Shown here one piece after another: positions 8,451 through 16,976 of a stretch of DNA of 34,274 nt. The translations under genes and the position numbers were made by a program. The stretch comes from an uncultured Opitutia bacterium (GTDB lineage: Bacteria; Verrucomicrobiota; Verrucomicrobiia; Opitutales; Opitutaceae). The stretch spans positions 1-34,274 of the forward strand of contig CAIJFT010000163.1 in assembly GCA_903820035.1 (NCBI GenBank), in the 5' to 3' direction. Below the pieces are notes generated by a model, which saw nothing but the letters and a program-made list of their open reading frames with translations, ran no database searches and was not told the DNA's origin. Each line of letters starts with the position of its first letter. Position 1 is the stretch's first letter.

Positions 8451-8995
8451 TGTCTTCCTTCGAGGGGGGTGAGGCGCAGGCCGCTGACGAGCAGCCCGAG
8501 CGTGAGTTTCTGGCCGTTATCGTCGCGGGCCATGAGTTCGACGGAATCGACGCGCAGCGCGAGGGGAGACTTCTCCACCTCGTAAAGGAAGCGGCTCAGC
8601 GTGGACAAGGTCCCCGTGGCATCCACGCGGCATTCGAGCTGCGAATAGCGGTTGGTGGCGCCGCGCTTCCACTGCGGCTTGATCGAGCCGAGTTCGACGT
8701 TGTTGGCGCGGCCCCAGCGGTCGAAGGCGGTGATGAGGTCCTGTTCGGACTTGGCGGGGTCTTTGGGCAGAGCCTGCGATTGCATCTCGGCCCACTTCGC
8801 GCGGGTGCTGGTGGCGCGGGCGATCACCCCGCGGCCCTCGGTCACGTTCTTCTGCAGCTTCGTGATCTCGGCGCTGCGGGTCTGCCAGGCTTTCGACAGC
8901 GGCGTGAGCACGACGCTGTCGAGGATCAGCACGCCGATGGCGACGCCGGCCAGGATCAGCAGCATTTGCTGGCGGTTGGACGGATTGATTTTCAT
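8447..8995 (-). CDS. GspM/PilO-like inner-membrane assembly protein
   Basis: I place the start at the ATG at 8995, giving 182 residues. It forms an ATGA overlap with the preceding stop, and residues upstream of it would lie in another frame of the gspL gene. One membrane span (about 11-30, MLLILAGVAIGVLILDSVVL) is followed by a coiled-coil stretch with KLQKNVTEGRG, then a small alpha/beta domain ending in SVELMARDDNGQKLTLGLLVSGLRL. This is the architecture of GspM and PilO, bitopic proteins that pair with GspL/PilN. Sequence similarity within this family is low, so the call rests on topology and position between L and C. Confidence 0.78.
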   Translation of the reverse strand: MKINPSNRQQMLLILAGVAIGVLILDSVVLTPLSKAWQTRSAEITKLQKNVTEGRGVIARATSTRAKWAEMQSQALPKDPAKSEQDLITAFDRWGRANNVELGSIKPQWKRGATNRYSQLECRVDATGTLSTLSRFLYEVEKSPLALRVDSVELMARDDNGQKLTLGLLVSGLRLTPLEGRQ

Positions 8996-10395
8996 TTGCC
9001 GGTGTTTCCGACCCAGCGGAAGGTGAAGGTGAACTGCGCCGGCGTTTTGCCGCGGATCTGTTCGATCTTGAGCCCCTGGACTTCCTTGGCTTGGCGCAAC
9101 TGGTCGAGCGTCCGCAACAGCGAGGCGTTGTCGCGCGCGGTGCCGGTGACGCTGACATTCGCGGGGCCGTGGATCTCGAAGGATTTGGCGCTCACGCTGC
9201 CGTTGTCGGGGAAGCACTCCACGACGCGTTTCATGATCGTGAGGTTGCGGTACGACTCATCGTACCAGGGACGGAATTCACGGATGCTGCCCTGGATACC
9301 CTCCAGTTCCGTGACGTCGGCGGCCATCGCCTCCCATTCGGAGCGGAGCGACCAGCGGCGGAACTCCTGCCAGCCGAAGGCACCGAGCGTCACGAGGACG
9401 ACGGCGGCGGCGGCGAACCCGGCACTGGCGAGGCGGCGGGAGTTGTAGCGGGCGAGCAACAAGGCCCACCGGGAGGGCCGGGGTGGTAGAAATTCGAGGT
9501 CGCGTTTCGCTTCGAGCAGGTGGCGTTGCGCGAGCTGCTCGACGATTTCTTCTGCGGCCGGCCGGGGGGCCGCGGCGCCGTGGTCGAGGCTGAGTCCGGC
9601 GTCGCGCGTCCAGGCGCCCAAGATACCGGCGAGCTGGGCGACCATGGACGGCTCCCCGCGCAAGGCGAGTTCCCGGACCTCGGCGCGGAGGTCGGCGGGC
9701 AGCTGTTCGAAGCTGATGCGCAGCTCGCGGGCGAGGGCGGGACCGTTGATCACGTTTTCCCCGACTTCGGAATCGATCGTGGCTTCCAGCGTGCGCAGCG
9801 TGACGATACCGCCGCCGGCGGCGACCAGCAGCGTGGCGCCCTTGGGCTCCAACAGCAGCGTCATACGACTGGCACCGGTCGTGGGCAGTGCGCCCGGCAG
9901 GGCGGTGATCCCGATCGTATAACTGACGGCCTTCAGCCCCGCGGCTTTCAGTACTTCGCCGAGGCGGTTGAGTTGCTCGTGGCGGACGGCGAGTTGGGTG
10001 ACGTACGGCGCCTCGCCCGAGCGATGAGCGGAGCGGGCGATTTGCAACTCGTCGGGATTACAGGGGAAGCCCTTCTCGGCTTCGATGAGCAGCAGGCTGG
10101 CGGTGTCTTCCGGGGACAGCTCCGGCACGCGGGTGTGCTGGGTCATGACCCAGTCTGCGGGCAGGGCGACGACGCAGTGCCGCTCACGGATGCCGCAGGT
10201 GTCCAGGTGGTTTTTGATTTCCTGGCCGACGAGTTCGGGCTCTGGATGCTGCAGATCAAGCGTCAGCGTGGCCCCGGCGGCGTGCAGCACGGCGACCGCG
10301 TTTTTCGCGCGGGCGGCGTGGGCGACGCGGAGCTGGCCGTGGACGACCGAGATCGCGATCACGGATTGCAGGCGTTTTTTGGCGACCCACTTCAT
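8992..10395 (-). CDS. GspL-like protein (PilM-like plus PilN-like)
   Basis: The start chosen is the ATG at 10395 (467 residues), which overlaps the gspK stop as ATGA. Residues 1-300 form a cytoplasmic actin-like domain of the GspL/PilM type (for example HCVVALPADWVMTQHTRVPELSPEDTASL shortened here to HCVVALPADWV). A single membrane span lies at 324-341. The periplasmic part has a coiled segment and a ferredoxin-like PilN domain (SFEIHGPANVSVTGTA...LRTLDQLRQAKEVQGLKIEQI). In the T2SS, GspL recruits the GspE ATPase and pairs with GspM. Confidence in the role is high from architecture and operon order. Confidence 0.85.
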   Translation of the reverse strand: MKWVAKKRLQSVIAISVVHGQLRVAHAARAKNAVAVLHAAGATLTLDLQHPEPELVGQEIKNHLDTCGIRERHCVVALPADWVMTQHTRVPELSPEDTASLLLIEAEKGFPCNPDELQIARSAHRSGEAPYVTQLAVRHEQLNRLGEVLKAAGLKAVSYTIGITALPGALPTTGASRMTLLLEPKGATLLVAAGGGIVTLRTLEATIDSEVGENVINGPALARELRISFEQLPADLRAEVRELALRGEPSMVAQLAGILGAWTRDAGLSLDHGAAAPRPAAEEIVEQLAQRHLLEAKRDLEFLPPRPSRWALLLARYNSRRLASAGFAAAAVVLVTLGAFGWQEFRRWSLRSEWEAMAADVTELEGIQGSIREFRPWYDESYRNLTIMKRVVECFPDNGSVSAKSFEIHGPANVSVTGTARDNASLLRTLDQLRQAKEVQGLKIEQIRGKTPAQFTFTFRWVGNTGK

Positions 10396-11729
10396 GCGCG
10401 GGTCTCCTTCGCGTTCCGGAGTGTCTGCCGGACTTGGGTCCCCAGGGCCCAGCCATAGCTGGACAAGTCCTGATGGTAAATGGTGCGGGGTGTTCCTAGG
10501 GTCATGTCGAAAATGGTGCGGGCACGGCAATAGCCGCGGCCGGCGCGGCCCACGGCGGCGACGTCGGCGGTGAATTGATACGATTGGTCGGTCAGGTACG
10601 GGCCGGCGCGCGTGATGTCGCTGCGGCTGAGGACCTGAGTGATCCAGCTGAACGAGCCGCGGACATCCGGATTGGCGAGGCGGTAGGCGACCAGGGCGGA
10701 GGCGTTTTCGGGGCCGATTCCGGGAATGCAGGCGAGGACGGTTTCACTCGCGGTGTTCACGTTGATCAGGCCTTGGACGGTTGTGCCGTCACTCGCGGTG
10801 ATGTCGCCGCGAACCGAGTTGAACTCGTCGGACGTCATCCGGCTGGCGGCCATGAACTCCGCGACGCTCCGAAACTCCGTCGTGCCGATGGCGCCGATGA
10901 TTTCGGTGGCGCGCGGTCCGCCGATGCGCTGCTGGAGAATCTGATTCAGCTGCTGGCGGTTCTGCGGCGTCGTGATGTTGATCCGCCGGCCGCCGCCGGT
11001 CCGCGTGTTGGGCTGGCGGCTATAGACGGTCACGTACTCGAGGATACCGGGCTGAATCAGACCGTCGGAGTTGTCGCGGGGGGCGGAGGCGTCGCCGTCG
11101 TTCTCGTTGTCATCGAGCGCGCCATTGCGGTTTGTGTCTTCGCCGAAGAGGAGGTCGAGGGTGGCACCGTAAACCAGGCGCAGCTCGTCGACCGATTCAA
11201 AGGGGCCGCCCTTATTGGTCCGAGCCGGCTCGAGCCGGCCGTAGGTGGTGTCACCGCCGCCGGCCTGCGCGCGGGAGCGCCAGGCGACGATCCCGTCGAG
11301 GAGCTCGGGGGTCATGCCCGGCAGGGCCTCGAGCATGGTGCGCGGGGCGGTGTTCAGGTTGATCTTCGAGGCTTCGTCGACGAGGCCGAAGATCGGCTCT
11401 GTGGTCGGGCGCTGGTCGTTGTCGCGACCGATGAACCAGAACTTCGCTTCGCCGACCGGCAGCTCTTCGGCCTTGTAATCTTCACGGTAGGGCACGGTGC
11501 CGTTGGTGGCGAACTGGCCGAGGACGTATGATGCGTAGCGCGTCCCGGCCAACATCGCCTGACGCGCTGCAATGTCGGCGGCGCGGTTGTCGGCGGCCCG
11601 AAACTCCGAGGTCATCGAGTCGGCGAAATACACCGTGAGGGCCACGAGGCCCAGGCAGACCCACATGACGATGATCAGCACGGACCCGCGGCGGGGCGCG
11701 GCCAAGGTTTGGGCGGCGTGGCGTTTCAC
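10392..11729 (-). CDS. gspK: GspK minor pseudopilin
   Basis: The GTG start at 11729 overlaps the gspJ stop (GTGA) and gives 445 residues; longer in-frame sequence upstream is a shadow of gspJ. The prepilin leader ends PRRG, followed by SVLIIVMWVCLGLVALTVYF. It lacks Glu at +5, as is usual for GspK. Two helix-hairpin-helix-like stretches are visible (INLNTAPRTMLEALPGMTP and INVNTASETVLACIPGIGP), typical of the large GspK globular domain, which caps the pseudopilus tip with GspI and GspJ. An acidic insert (EDTNRNGALDDNENDGD) could bind calcium. Confidence 0.9.
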   Translation of the reverse strand: MKRHAAQTLAAPRRGSVLIIVMWVCLGLVALTVYFADSMTSEFRAADNRAADIAARQAMLAGTRYASYVLGQFATNGTVPYREDYKAEELPVGEAKFWFIGRDNDQRPTTEPIFGLVDEASKINLNTAPRTMLEALPGMTPELLDGIVAWRSRAQAGGGDTTYGRLEPARTNKGGPFESVDELRLVYGATLDLLFGEDTNRNGALDDNENDGDASAPRDNSDGLIQPGILEYVTVYSRQPNTRTGGGRRINITTPQNRQQLNQILQQRIGGPRATEIIGAIGTTEFRSVAEFMAASRMTSDEFNSVRGDITASDGTTVQGLINVNTASETVLACIPGIGPENASALVAYRLANPDVRGSFSWITQVLSRSDITRAGPYLTDQSYQFTADVAAVGRAGRGYCRARTIFDMTLGTPRTIYHQDLSSYGWALGTQVRQTLRNAKETRA

Positions 11730-12433
11730 GGGGCGGCCTCCGCTTCTTCCTGCTGGGTGGTCGTGGTCTTTACCAGCACGGGCACGATCAAATCGAGCGG
11801 GGTTCCGGCCGATTGATTGGGAGCCGCCGCGGTGCGCGTGATGGTCAGGCGCAGCGCGGTGGGCAGGGTCGACGAGGTCTCGGAGTCCCACATGTCGATC
11901 CAGCCGGAGCCGTCGTAGAACATCATGCTGGCCGACTCGACGTCGCTCATCAGGACCTGTGGATCGGCCTGCACATCCTGCACGGGCAGGAGATTGCGGG
12001 TGACGACGCGGACGAGGTCCTTGCCGTTGCCGGTGGTCGACGGCGAAAGGTAGTAGGCCACCATCTGCACCTCGGAGAACGGATTCCACCCGTCGATGCG
12101 GCCGGAGTTGGTGAAGATGTCCGGCGTCACGCGGTCGCCGTAATTACCCGAGCTCAGACTTGAGAAATTACTGGTCTGCAACTGTCCGGACAGCGTGCCG
12201 CCGGGCAGCATGATGCCCGCGAGGTCGCGGCGAATGATGCCGAGCGTGCGCTGGACCACGGCGTCCTCGTCGATCCGCGCGTGCGTGGTGTTGTGCAGGC
12301 GGAGCGCGCCGAAAAAGGTCGTCTGGATGACAATCAGCACCACCGCACCGACCGCGGTGGCGATCAGAAGCTCGAGCAGCGTGAAACCGCGCGAATGGCG
12401 GACGCCGGCGAAGGTGGAGCGGGGACGCCTCAT
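11726..12433 (-). CDS. gspJ: GspJ minor pseudopilin
   Basis: This 235-residue protein has a basic leader ending SRG and the class III signal FTLLELLIATAVGAVVLIVI, with Gly at -1, Phe at +1 and Glu at +5. The globular part begins RLHNTTHARIDEDAVVQRTLGIIRRDL, which matches the GspJ pattern. Its product should join GspI and GspK at the pseudopilus tip. The ATG start overlaps the gspI stop as ATGA, and its own stop overlaps gspK. Confidence 0.87.
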   Translation of the reverse strand: MRRPRSTFAGVRHSRGFTLLELLIATAVGAVVLIVIQTTFFGALRLHNTTHARIDEDAVVQRTLGIIRRDLAGIMLPGGTLSGQLQTSNFSSLSSGNYGDRVTPDIFTNSGRIDGWNPFSEVQMVAYYLSPSTTGNGKDLVRVVTRNLLPVQDVQADPQVLMSDVESASMMFYDGSGWIDMWDSETSSTLPTALRLTITRTAAAPNQSAGTPLDLIVPVLVKTTTTQQEEAEAAP

Positions 12434-12903
12434 GGTGCGAGTCCGGTATCCACCGCGGTCGAGCCGGCGGGGGTGATCAGCGTGGTGGCGCTGACGTCGT
12501 AAAGATTACCCTGAACGGTGAACTGCACGGTCACGGTCAGTTGCTGCATTGCGTCCTCGGGCCAGTTTTCGAGGCGCATCGTCCAAGGGTAGGCCATGTC
12601 CCCCTCGAGGGCGGTGCCGCTGGATGAGCCCTGCTGCGTCTGGGCTTCCGCGATGATTTCTTCGATCATGCGTTCGGCGACGCGCATCGCGACGGCTTTG
12701 CGTTGGCCAAGCACGCCGACGCGGCTGGAAACGCTCAGACCCTCCATGGTCACGGGAATGACGATCGCCATCATCAGCAGCGCGGCGAGCACCTCCACGA
12801 GCGTGAAGGCGCGGCGGGAGCCGGTGGCGATCCGTGACGGGCGACGTCCCAACGCGCCCGGGCGGGCCGGGTCAGTTGGTGCGGGTCGCGGGGCGGATCT
12901 CAT
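12430..12903 (-). CDS. gspI: GspI minor pseudopilin
   Basis: I choose the ATG at 12903 (157 residues), which overlaps gspH by 32 bp and gives a rather long leader of about 34 residues. A TTG at 12852 would give a shorter, more typical leader. The processing site reads SRRA followed by FTLVEVLAALLMMAIVIPV, so Ala rather than Gly sits at -1; Glu is at +5. The motif RVAERMIEEIIAEAQ and the short length fit GspI, which nucleates the pseudopilus tip. Confidence 0.85.
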   Translation of the reverse strand: MRSAPRPAPTDPARPGALGRRPSRIATGSRRAFTLVEVLAALLMMAIVIPVTMEGLSVSSRVGVLGQRKAVAMRVAERMIEEIIAEAQTQQGSSSGTALEGDMAYPWTMRLENWPEDAMQQLTVTVQFTVQGNLYDVSATTLITPAGSTAVDTGLAP

Positions 12904-13426
12904 AACTGAGCCGATTGAGGGTGGGCGCGATTTCGAGGGCGCCTTCATCCCCTTGGCGGATGATGATTTTACCGACGCTCGACTCGTCGAAGAAGCCGTC
13001 GGCGTTGAAGCGGATCGCCGGCAGATTTTCGGGCAGGCCGAGACGTTCGTCCTCCTGTTCGGAGGCGGGTGCGTCCGTGGCCGCGGGCACTTCAAAACGG
13101 AGTGACGGTTCGGCGGTGAACACGTCCTGGCGTTCGCTTTCGCCGGTGTGGCCGGCCTGGACCATCAGGCCGTAGGTTGAGCGCGTGGGGTCGACCCACA
13201 GCAGCACCGGTACGCCTTCGGCGATCGCCCGGCTGCGGCCGTAGTTGAGCAGCGAGAGCATGCGGCGCGCCTCGGAGCTGAGGGCGCGCCCGCGGAAGAA
13301 CGACGACATGCGCGGCGCCACCATCGAGGCCACGATGAGCAACAGCACCATCACCACAATCAGCTCCACCAAGGTGAAGCCGCGGTTGCGGCGGCGCTGA
13401 TGGGTGCTGGAGCCCGGCAGGGTCAT
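12872..13426 (-). CDS. gspH: GspH minor pseudopilin
   Basis: The 184-residue protein has a leader ending RNRG and the signal FTLVELIVVMVLLLIVASMV, with canonical Gly -1 and Glu +5. The following segment (SSEARRMLSLLNYGRSRAIAEGVPVLLWVD) is typical of GspH/FimT pseudopilins, in which the helix leads into a beta-rich domain. It lies between gspG (36-bp gap) and gspI (overlapping). GspH links the major GspG shaft to the I-J-K tip. Confidence 0.88.
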   Translation of the reverse strand: MTLPGSSTHQRRRNRGFTLVELIVVMVLLLIVASMVAPRMSSFFRGRALSSEARRMLSLLNYGRSRAIAEGVPVLLWVDPTRSTYGLMVQAGHTGESERQDVFTAEPSLRFEVPAATDAPASEQEDERLGLPENLPAIRFNADGFFDESSVGKIIIRQGDEGALEIAPTLNRLSYEIRPATRTN

Positions 13427-13462
13427 CGGAACGGCGTGCGGACGGCGCGAAGCGGGTCGCGC

Positions 13463-13951
13463 TTAGCGCGACGAAATGCGGGCGTTGATGATGTCGTCGT
13501 TGGTGCCGGCCTGACCGTCGGGACCCATCGAGCGGATGTCGTAGCCGGAGGGGTTCACCTTGCCGGGGAACTCGTAGACGTAGGGGTGCCCCCAGGGATC
13601 GAGCGGGATGTCGCTCTTCAGGTACGGCCCGCGCCAGTTGGTGACGTCGGACGGCTGCATGATGAGCTGGCTCAGGCCGTCGTTGCCGCGCGGGTAGCTG
13701 CCGGTGTCGACCTCATACGCGTCGAGTGCGGTGCCGAAGGTGGAAATCTGCGTTTGCGCCGCGGTGGTGCGGGCTTGTTCGGTACGGCCGGTGAACTTCG
13801 GCAGCACGAGGGCGGCGAGGATGCCCAGGATGACGAGCACCAGGAGCAGTTCGACGAGCGTGAACGCGGCCTGGGCGCGGCGGCGAAGGACGCGTTCGCG
13901 GCGGGAGGGAAGGAGCGGACGGGGATTCAGGGCTTTCATGGAGAAAATCAT
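13463..13951 (-). CDS. gspG: GspG major pseudopilin
   Basis: The start at 13951 overlaps the gspF stop (ATGA); a second ATG at 13939 is possible. The processing site reads AQAA followed by FTLVELLLVLVILGILAALVLP, with Ala at -1 and Glu at +5. The globular part has all the GspG marks: the YPRGNDGLSQLI loop, LDPWGHPYVYEFPG, and the calcium-binding loop GPDGQAGTNDDI. It forms the shaft of the pseudopilus. As in GspI, the Ala at -1 requires a prepilin peptidase that tolerates it. Confidence 0.95.
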   Translation of the reverse strand: MIFSMKALNPRPLLPSRRERVLRRRAQAAFTLVELLLVLVILGILAALVLPKFTGRTEQARTTAAQTQISTFGTALDAYEVDTGSYPRGNDGLSQLIMQPSDVTNWRGPYLKSDIPLDPWGHPYVYEFPGKVNPSGYDIRSMGPDGQAGTNDDIINARISSR

Positions 13952-15192
13952 TTGATGTGGTCCTGCAGGGAGAAAATCGGGATGACCATGCCGATGAAGA
14001 TGGTGCCGACGAGGGCCGCGATGAGGAACAGCATCAGCGGTTCGGCGAGCGCGACGACCGTCTTCAGCTGCCGGTCGAGGTCGCCTTCGGTGACGTTGGC
14101 AATGCGCAGCAATTCGCCGTCGAGTTTGCCGCTTTCCTCCGCGACCGAAATCATCTCGACGATGGCGCCGGGGAAGAGGTCGCGGTTTTGCGCCAGGCTC
14201 TTGCCGAGGGCCTTGCCCTCCTTCACGCGGTCGATCGAATCGGAAACGGCATCGACAAGGATCTGGTTGCCGATGGAGCGTCGGGCGACGTTGAGCGCGC
14301 TGATCAGCGGTACGCCGGCGCCCAGCAGGGTGCCGAGCATGCGGCAGAACCGCGCCATGGCGAACTGCGCGAGCAGCGGACCGAGCGTCGGGGCCTTGAG
14401 GATCATTCCTTCCCAGGAGCGACGCCCCTTGGCGGACTTGAACCAGTTGCGCAGGGAAATGAAACCGATGGCCGCCGCCGCGCCGATGAACAAACCGTAG
14501 CTGCGGACCGCCTCGGAGATGCCGACGATCACCTGCGTGAGCAGCGGCAACTCGGCGTTGAAGCCTTGAAACACGAGCTGGAAGCGCGGGATAAAGAACA
14601 CCAGCAGGAAGATCAGCACGCCCATGGCGAGGATCAGAAGGATCATCGGGTACATGAGCGCGGTCATGACCTTGCCCTGTAGTTCTTTTTCGCGCGCCTG
14701 GAAGTCCGCGATCTGTCCGAGCACGACGTCGAGGAAGCCGCCGGTCTCACCGGCTTCGACCATCGCCACGTAAACCCGAGGGAAGGTCTCGGGCGAGCGC
14801 GCCATCGCGTCGGAGAGCGGCATGCCGTCGATCACCAGGTCGTGGATCTCCTTCCACTTATCCTTCGCGACCGGATCCGCCGCCTCGCGATGGATGATCA
14901 CCAGCGCGCGGCTGAATGGTACGCCGGCCGCCAGCAGGCTGGACAGCAGGCGCGTGAAATTCTCCAGCATTCGGGGCGTGATCTTCTTGGCGCCGCCCAG
15001 ACGGAAATTGAGGGCGCCTTTCTTTTCCCCGCCCGCGGCGGGCGCGGCGGCGCCCTTGGTCTCGGCGAGGCGGATCGGTTTCAAACCGCGACCCTCGACC
15101 TGGCGCATCGCCTCCTGGCGGTTGCTGGCGTCGATGAGACCCTCGACGGAAATGCCGTCGAGCTGCAGGGCTTTGTATGCGAATTGGGGCAT
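13948..15192 (-). CDS. gspF: GspF inner-membrane platform protein
   Basis: The 414-residue length is usual for GspF. An N-terminal segment (AYKALQLDGISVEGLIDASNRQEAMRQVEGRG) is followed by two T2SSF repeats. The first has FTRLLSSLLAAGVPFSRAL and the second FCRMLGTLLGAGVPLISAL. Three membrane spans are visible, ending with LMLFLIAALVGTIFIGMVIPIF. It anchors the GspE ATPase and the assembling pseudopilus. It lies 30 bp downstream of gspE and overlaps gspG. Confidence 0.95.
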   Translation of the reverse strand: MPQFAYKALQLDGISVEGLIDASNRQEAMRQVEGRGLKPIRLAETKGAAAPAAGGEKKGALNFRLGGAKKITPRMLENFTRLLSSLLAAGVPFSRALVIIHREAADPVAKDKWKEIHDLVIDGMPLSDAMARSPETFPRVYVAMVEAGETGGFLDVVLGQIADFQAREKELQGKVMTALMYPMILLILAMGVLIFLLVFFIPRFQLVFQGFNAELPLLTQVIVGISEAVRSYGLFIGAAAAIGFISLRNWFKSAKGRRSWEGMILKAPTLGPLLAQFAMARFCRMLGTLLGAGVPLISALNVARRSIGNQILVDAVSDSIDRVKEGKALGKSLAQNRDLFPGAIVEMISVAEESGKLDGELLRIANVTEGDLDRQLKTVVALAEPLMLFLIAALVGTIFIGMVIPIFSLQDHIK

Positions 15193-15222
15193 GGTGCGGC
15201 CGGGGGAGGGCGACGGCTGGGC

Positions 15223-16965
15223 TTAGTGCCCGGCCGCCGGATACGGCGCGGTGGAGGCAACCGAGGGCGTCATCTCGTGCACGGTCGTGACGCTCAACAC
15301 TTCCTCCATCGTCGTGACACCTTCCTCGACGAGGCGCCGGCCGTCGTCGGCGAGCGTCGTCATGCCCGCCCGGCAGGCGGCCTCGCGGATGACGTCGGTC
15401 GAGGCGCTGCGCAGGATCAGCTGGCGGATCTCGTTGCTGCTGTCCATCCACTCGAAAATGGCGCGGCGGCCGTGGAAGCCGGTGTTACGGCATTCGCGGC
15501 AACCGACGGAGCGGTAAATCGTGGCGTCGGGGCGGATGCCGAGGCGCGTGCGGTAGGTCTGCGCGGTGGGCGAGTTATCCACTTGTTTGCACTGCTTGCA
15601 GAGCACGCGCACGAGACGCTGGGCGAGCACGGCCTCGAGGGAGGACGCGACGAGGTAGGGTTCGACGCCCATGTCGACGAGCCGCGTCAATGCGCCGGCG
15701 GCGTCGTTGGTGTGCAGGGTGGAGAAGACCAAGTGACCGGTCAGCGAGGCCTGCACGGCGATCTGCGCGGTTTCCTGGTCGCGGATTTCACCGATGTGGA
15801 TGACGTCGGGGTCGTGGCGCAAAATCGAGCGCAGGCCGCGGGCGAAGGTCAGGCCCGATTTCTCGGAAACCTGGATCTGGTTGACGCCCTTGAGCTGGTA
15901 TTCGACCGGGTCCTCGATGGTGACGATCTTGCGCTCGGCGTCGTTGATCTCGTGGAGCGCGGTGTAGAGGGTGGAGGTCTTGCCGGAGCCGGTCGGGCCG
16001 GTGACGAGCACGATGCCGTGCGGCAACTGGAGCACGCGTTCGAGGCAGGAGAGTTCGCGGGCGTTCATGCCGAGCTCGCGCGCGCCCTTGAGCGATGAAT
16101 TCTGGCGCAACAAGCGCATGACCACGGCCTCGCCGTGCAGCATCGGGATGATGGAAACGCGGATGTCGACCTCGTTGGTCTCGATCCGGACCTTGATGCG
16201 GCCGTCCTGCGGCAGGCGCTTCTCGGCAATGTTGAGATGACTGAGGATCTTGACGCGCGCCACGATGGCGGGCTGGAAGCGCTTGATCTGCGCCGGCACC
16301 GGCACCTCCTGCAGCACACCGTCGATACGGTAGCGGATGCGGAGCTCGTCTTCGAACGGCTCCAAATGGATGTCCGAGGCGCGCAGCTCGATCGCGTCCT
16401 TCAGGACTTGGTTGACGAAGCGGATGATCGACGCGTCCTCGGCCGCTTCGTCGAGGTTGTTGCCACCGGCACCGCCACCTTCGTCGACGACCTGCAACGC
16501 CGTCTCCTCGTCGAGGGTGTCGATCGTATCGGCACCGACGCCCAGCCGCTTCTTCATCTCGCGCTGGATGACCTCTGAAGGCGCGAGCACGGGGCGGAGC
16601 CGCAGGCCGGTGAGGGCCTTGAGTCCGTCGATACCCTGGGTGGCGAACAGGCGGCTGGTCGCAATTTCGATCTGATTGTCGATACGCCGGAGCGGCAGCA
16701 GCTCGTCCCGCAGCAGCAGTCGGGCCGGGAAGAGCGACAGCACCTGCTTGTCCGGCTCCAACTCGTCGAGCTTGGCAAAGCCCACGCCGTATTCGCGGGC
16801 CAGCCACCGGAGCACGGCTTCCTCCGTGAGGGCGTCGGACCCGGTGTTCTGGCGGAGATAACTGCGCGCGTCGGTCGCCGTCAGCTGCTTGCCCGCAATC
16901 ATGCGGGTCAGCAGCTCGGGGAAGGCAACGTCGGCGCCGGAGGCGGGGGCGAGATCAGTGAGCAC
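15223..16965 (-). CDS. gspE: GspE secretion ATPase
   Basis: This 580-residue protein starts at a GTG, 11 bp after the preceding gene. The N-terminal GspE/MshEN domain covers about 1-150. The catalytic core carries Walker A GPTGSGKT (323-330), an Asp box (TIEDPVEY, about 349-356), Walker B within DPDVIHIGEIRD (385-396) and a His box (HLVFSTLHTND, 411-421). The zinc-binding tetracysteine (C456, C459, C489, C492) distinguishes GspE/PilB from retraction ATPases. It powers pseudopilus assembly from the cytoplasmic face. The protein is complete with every catalytic box intact. Confidence 0.96.
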   Translation of the reverse strand: MLTDLAPASGADVAFPELLTRMIAGKQLTATDARSYLRQNTGSDALTEEAVLRWLAREYGVGFAKLDELEPDKQVLSLFPARLLLRDELLPLRRIDNQIEIATSRLFATQGIDGLKALTGLRLRPVLAPSEVIQREMKKRLGVGADTIDTLDEETALQVVDEGGGAGGNNLDEAAEDASIIRFVNQVLKDAIELRASDIHLEPFEDELRIRYRIDGVLQEVPVPAQIKRFQPAIVARVKILSHLNIAEKRLPQDGRIKVRIETNEVDIRVSIIPMLHGEAVVMRLLRQNSSLKGARELGMNARELSCLERVLQLPHGIVLVTGPTGSGKTSTLYTALHEINDAERKIVTIEDPVEYQLKGVNQIQVSEKSGLTFARGLRSILRHDPDVIHIGEIRDQETAQIAVQASLTGHLVFSTLHTNDAAGALTRLVDMGVEPYLVASSLEAVLAQRLVRVLCKQCKQVDNSPTAQTYRTRLGIRPDATIYRSVGCRECRNTGFHGRRAIFEWMDSSNEIRQLILRSASTDVIREAACRAGMTTLADDGRRLVEEGVTTMEEVLSVTTVHEMTPSVASTAPYPAAGH

Positions 16966-16976
16966 GGGCGGGTAAA

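Noticed and set aside
14842-16098. A 418-codon plus-strand frame opposite gspE/gspF
   Set aside because: It spans the junction of two well-supported genes on the other strand and shows no motif of its own.
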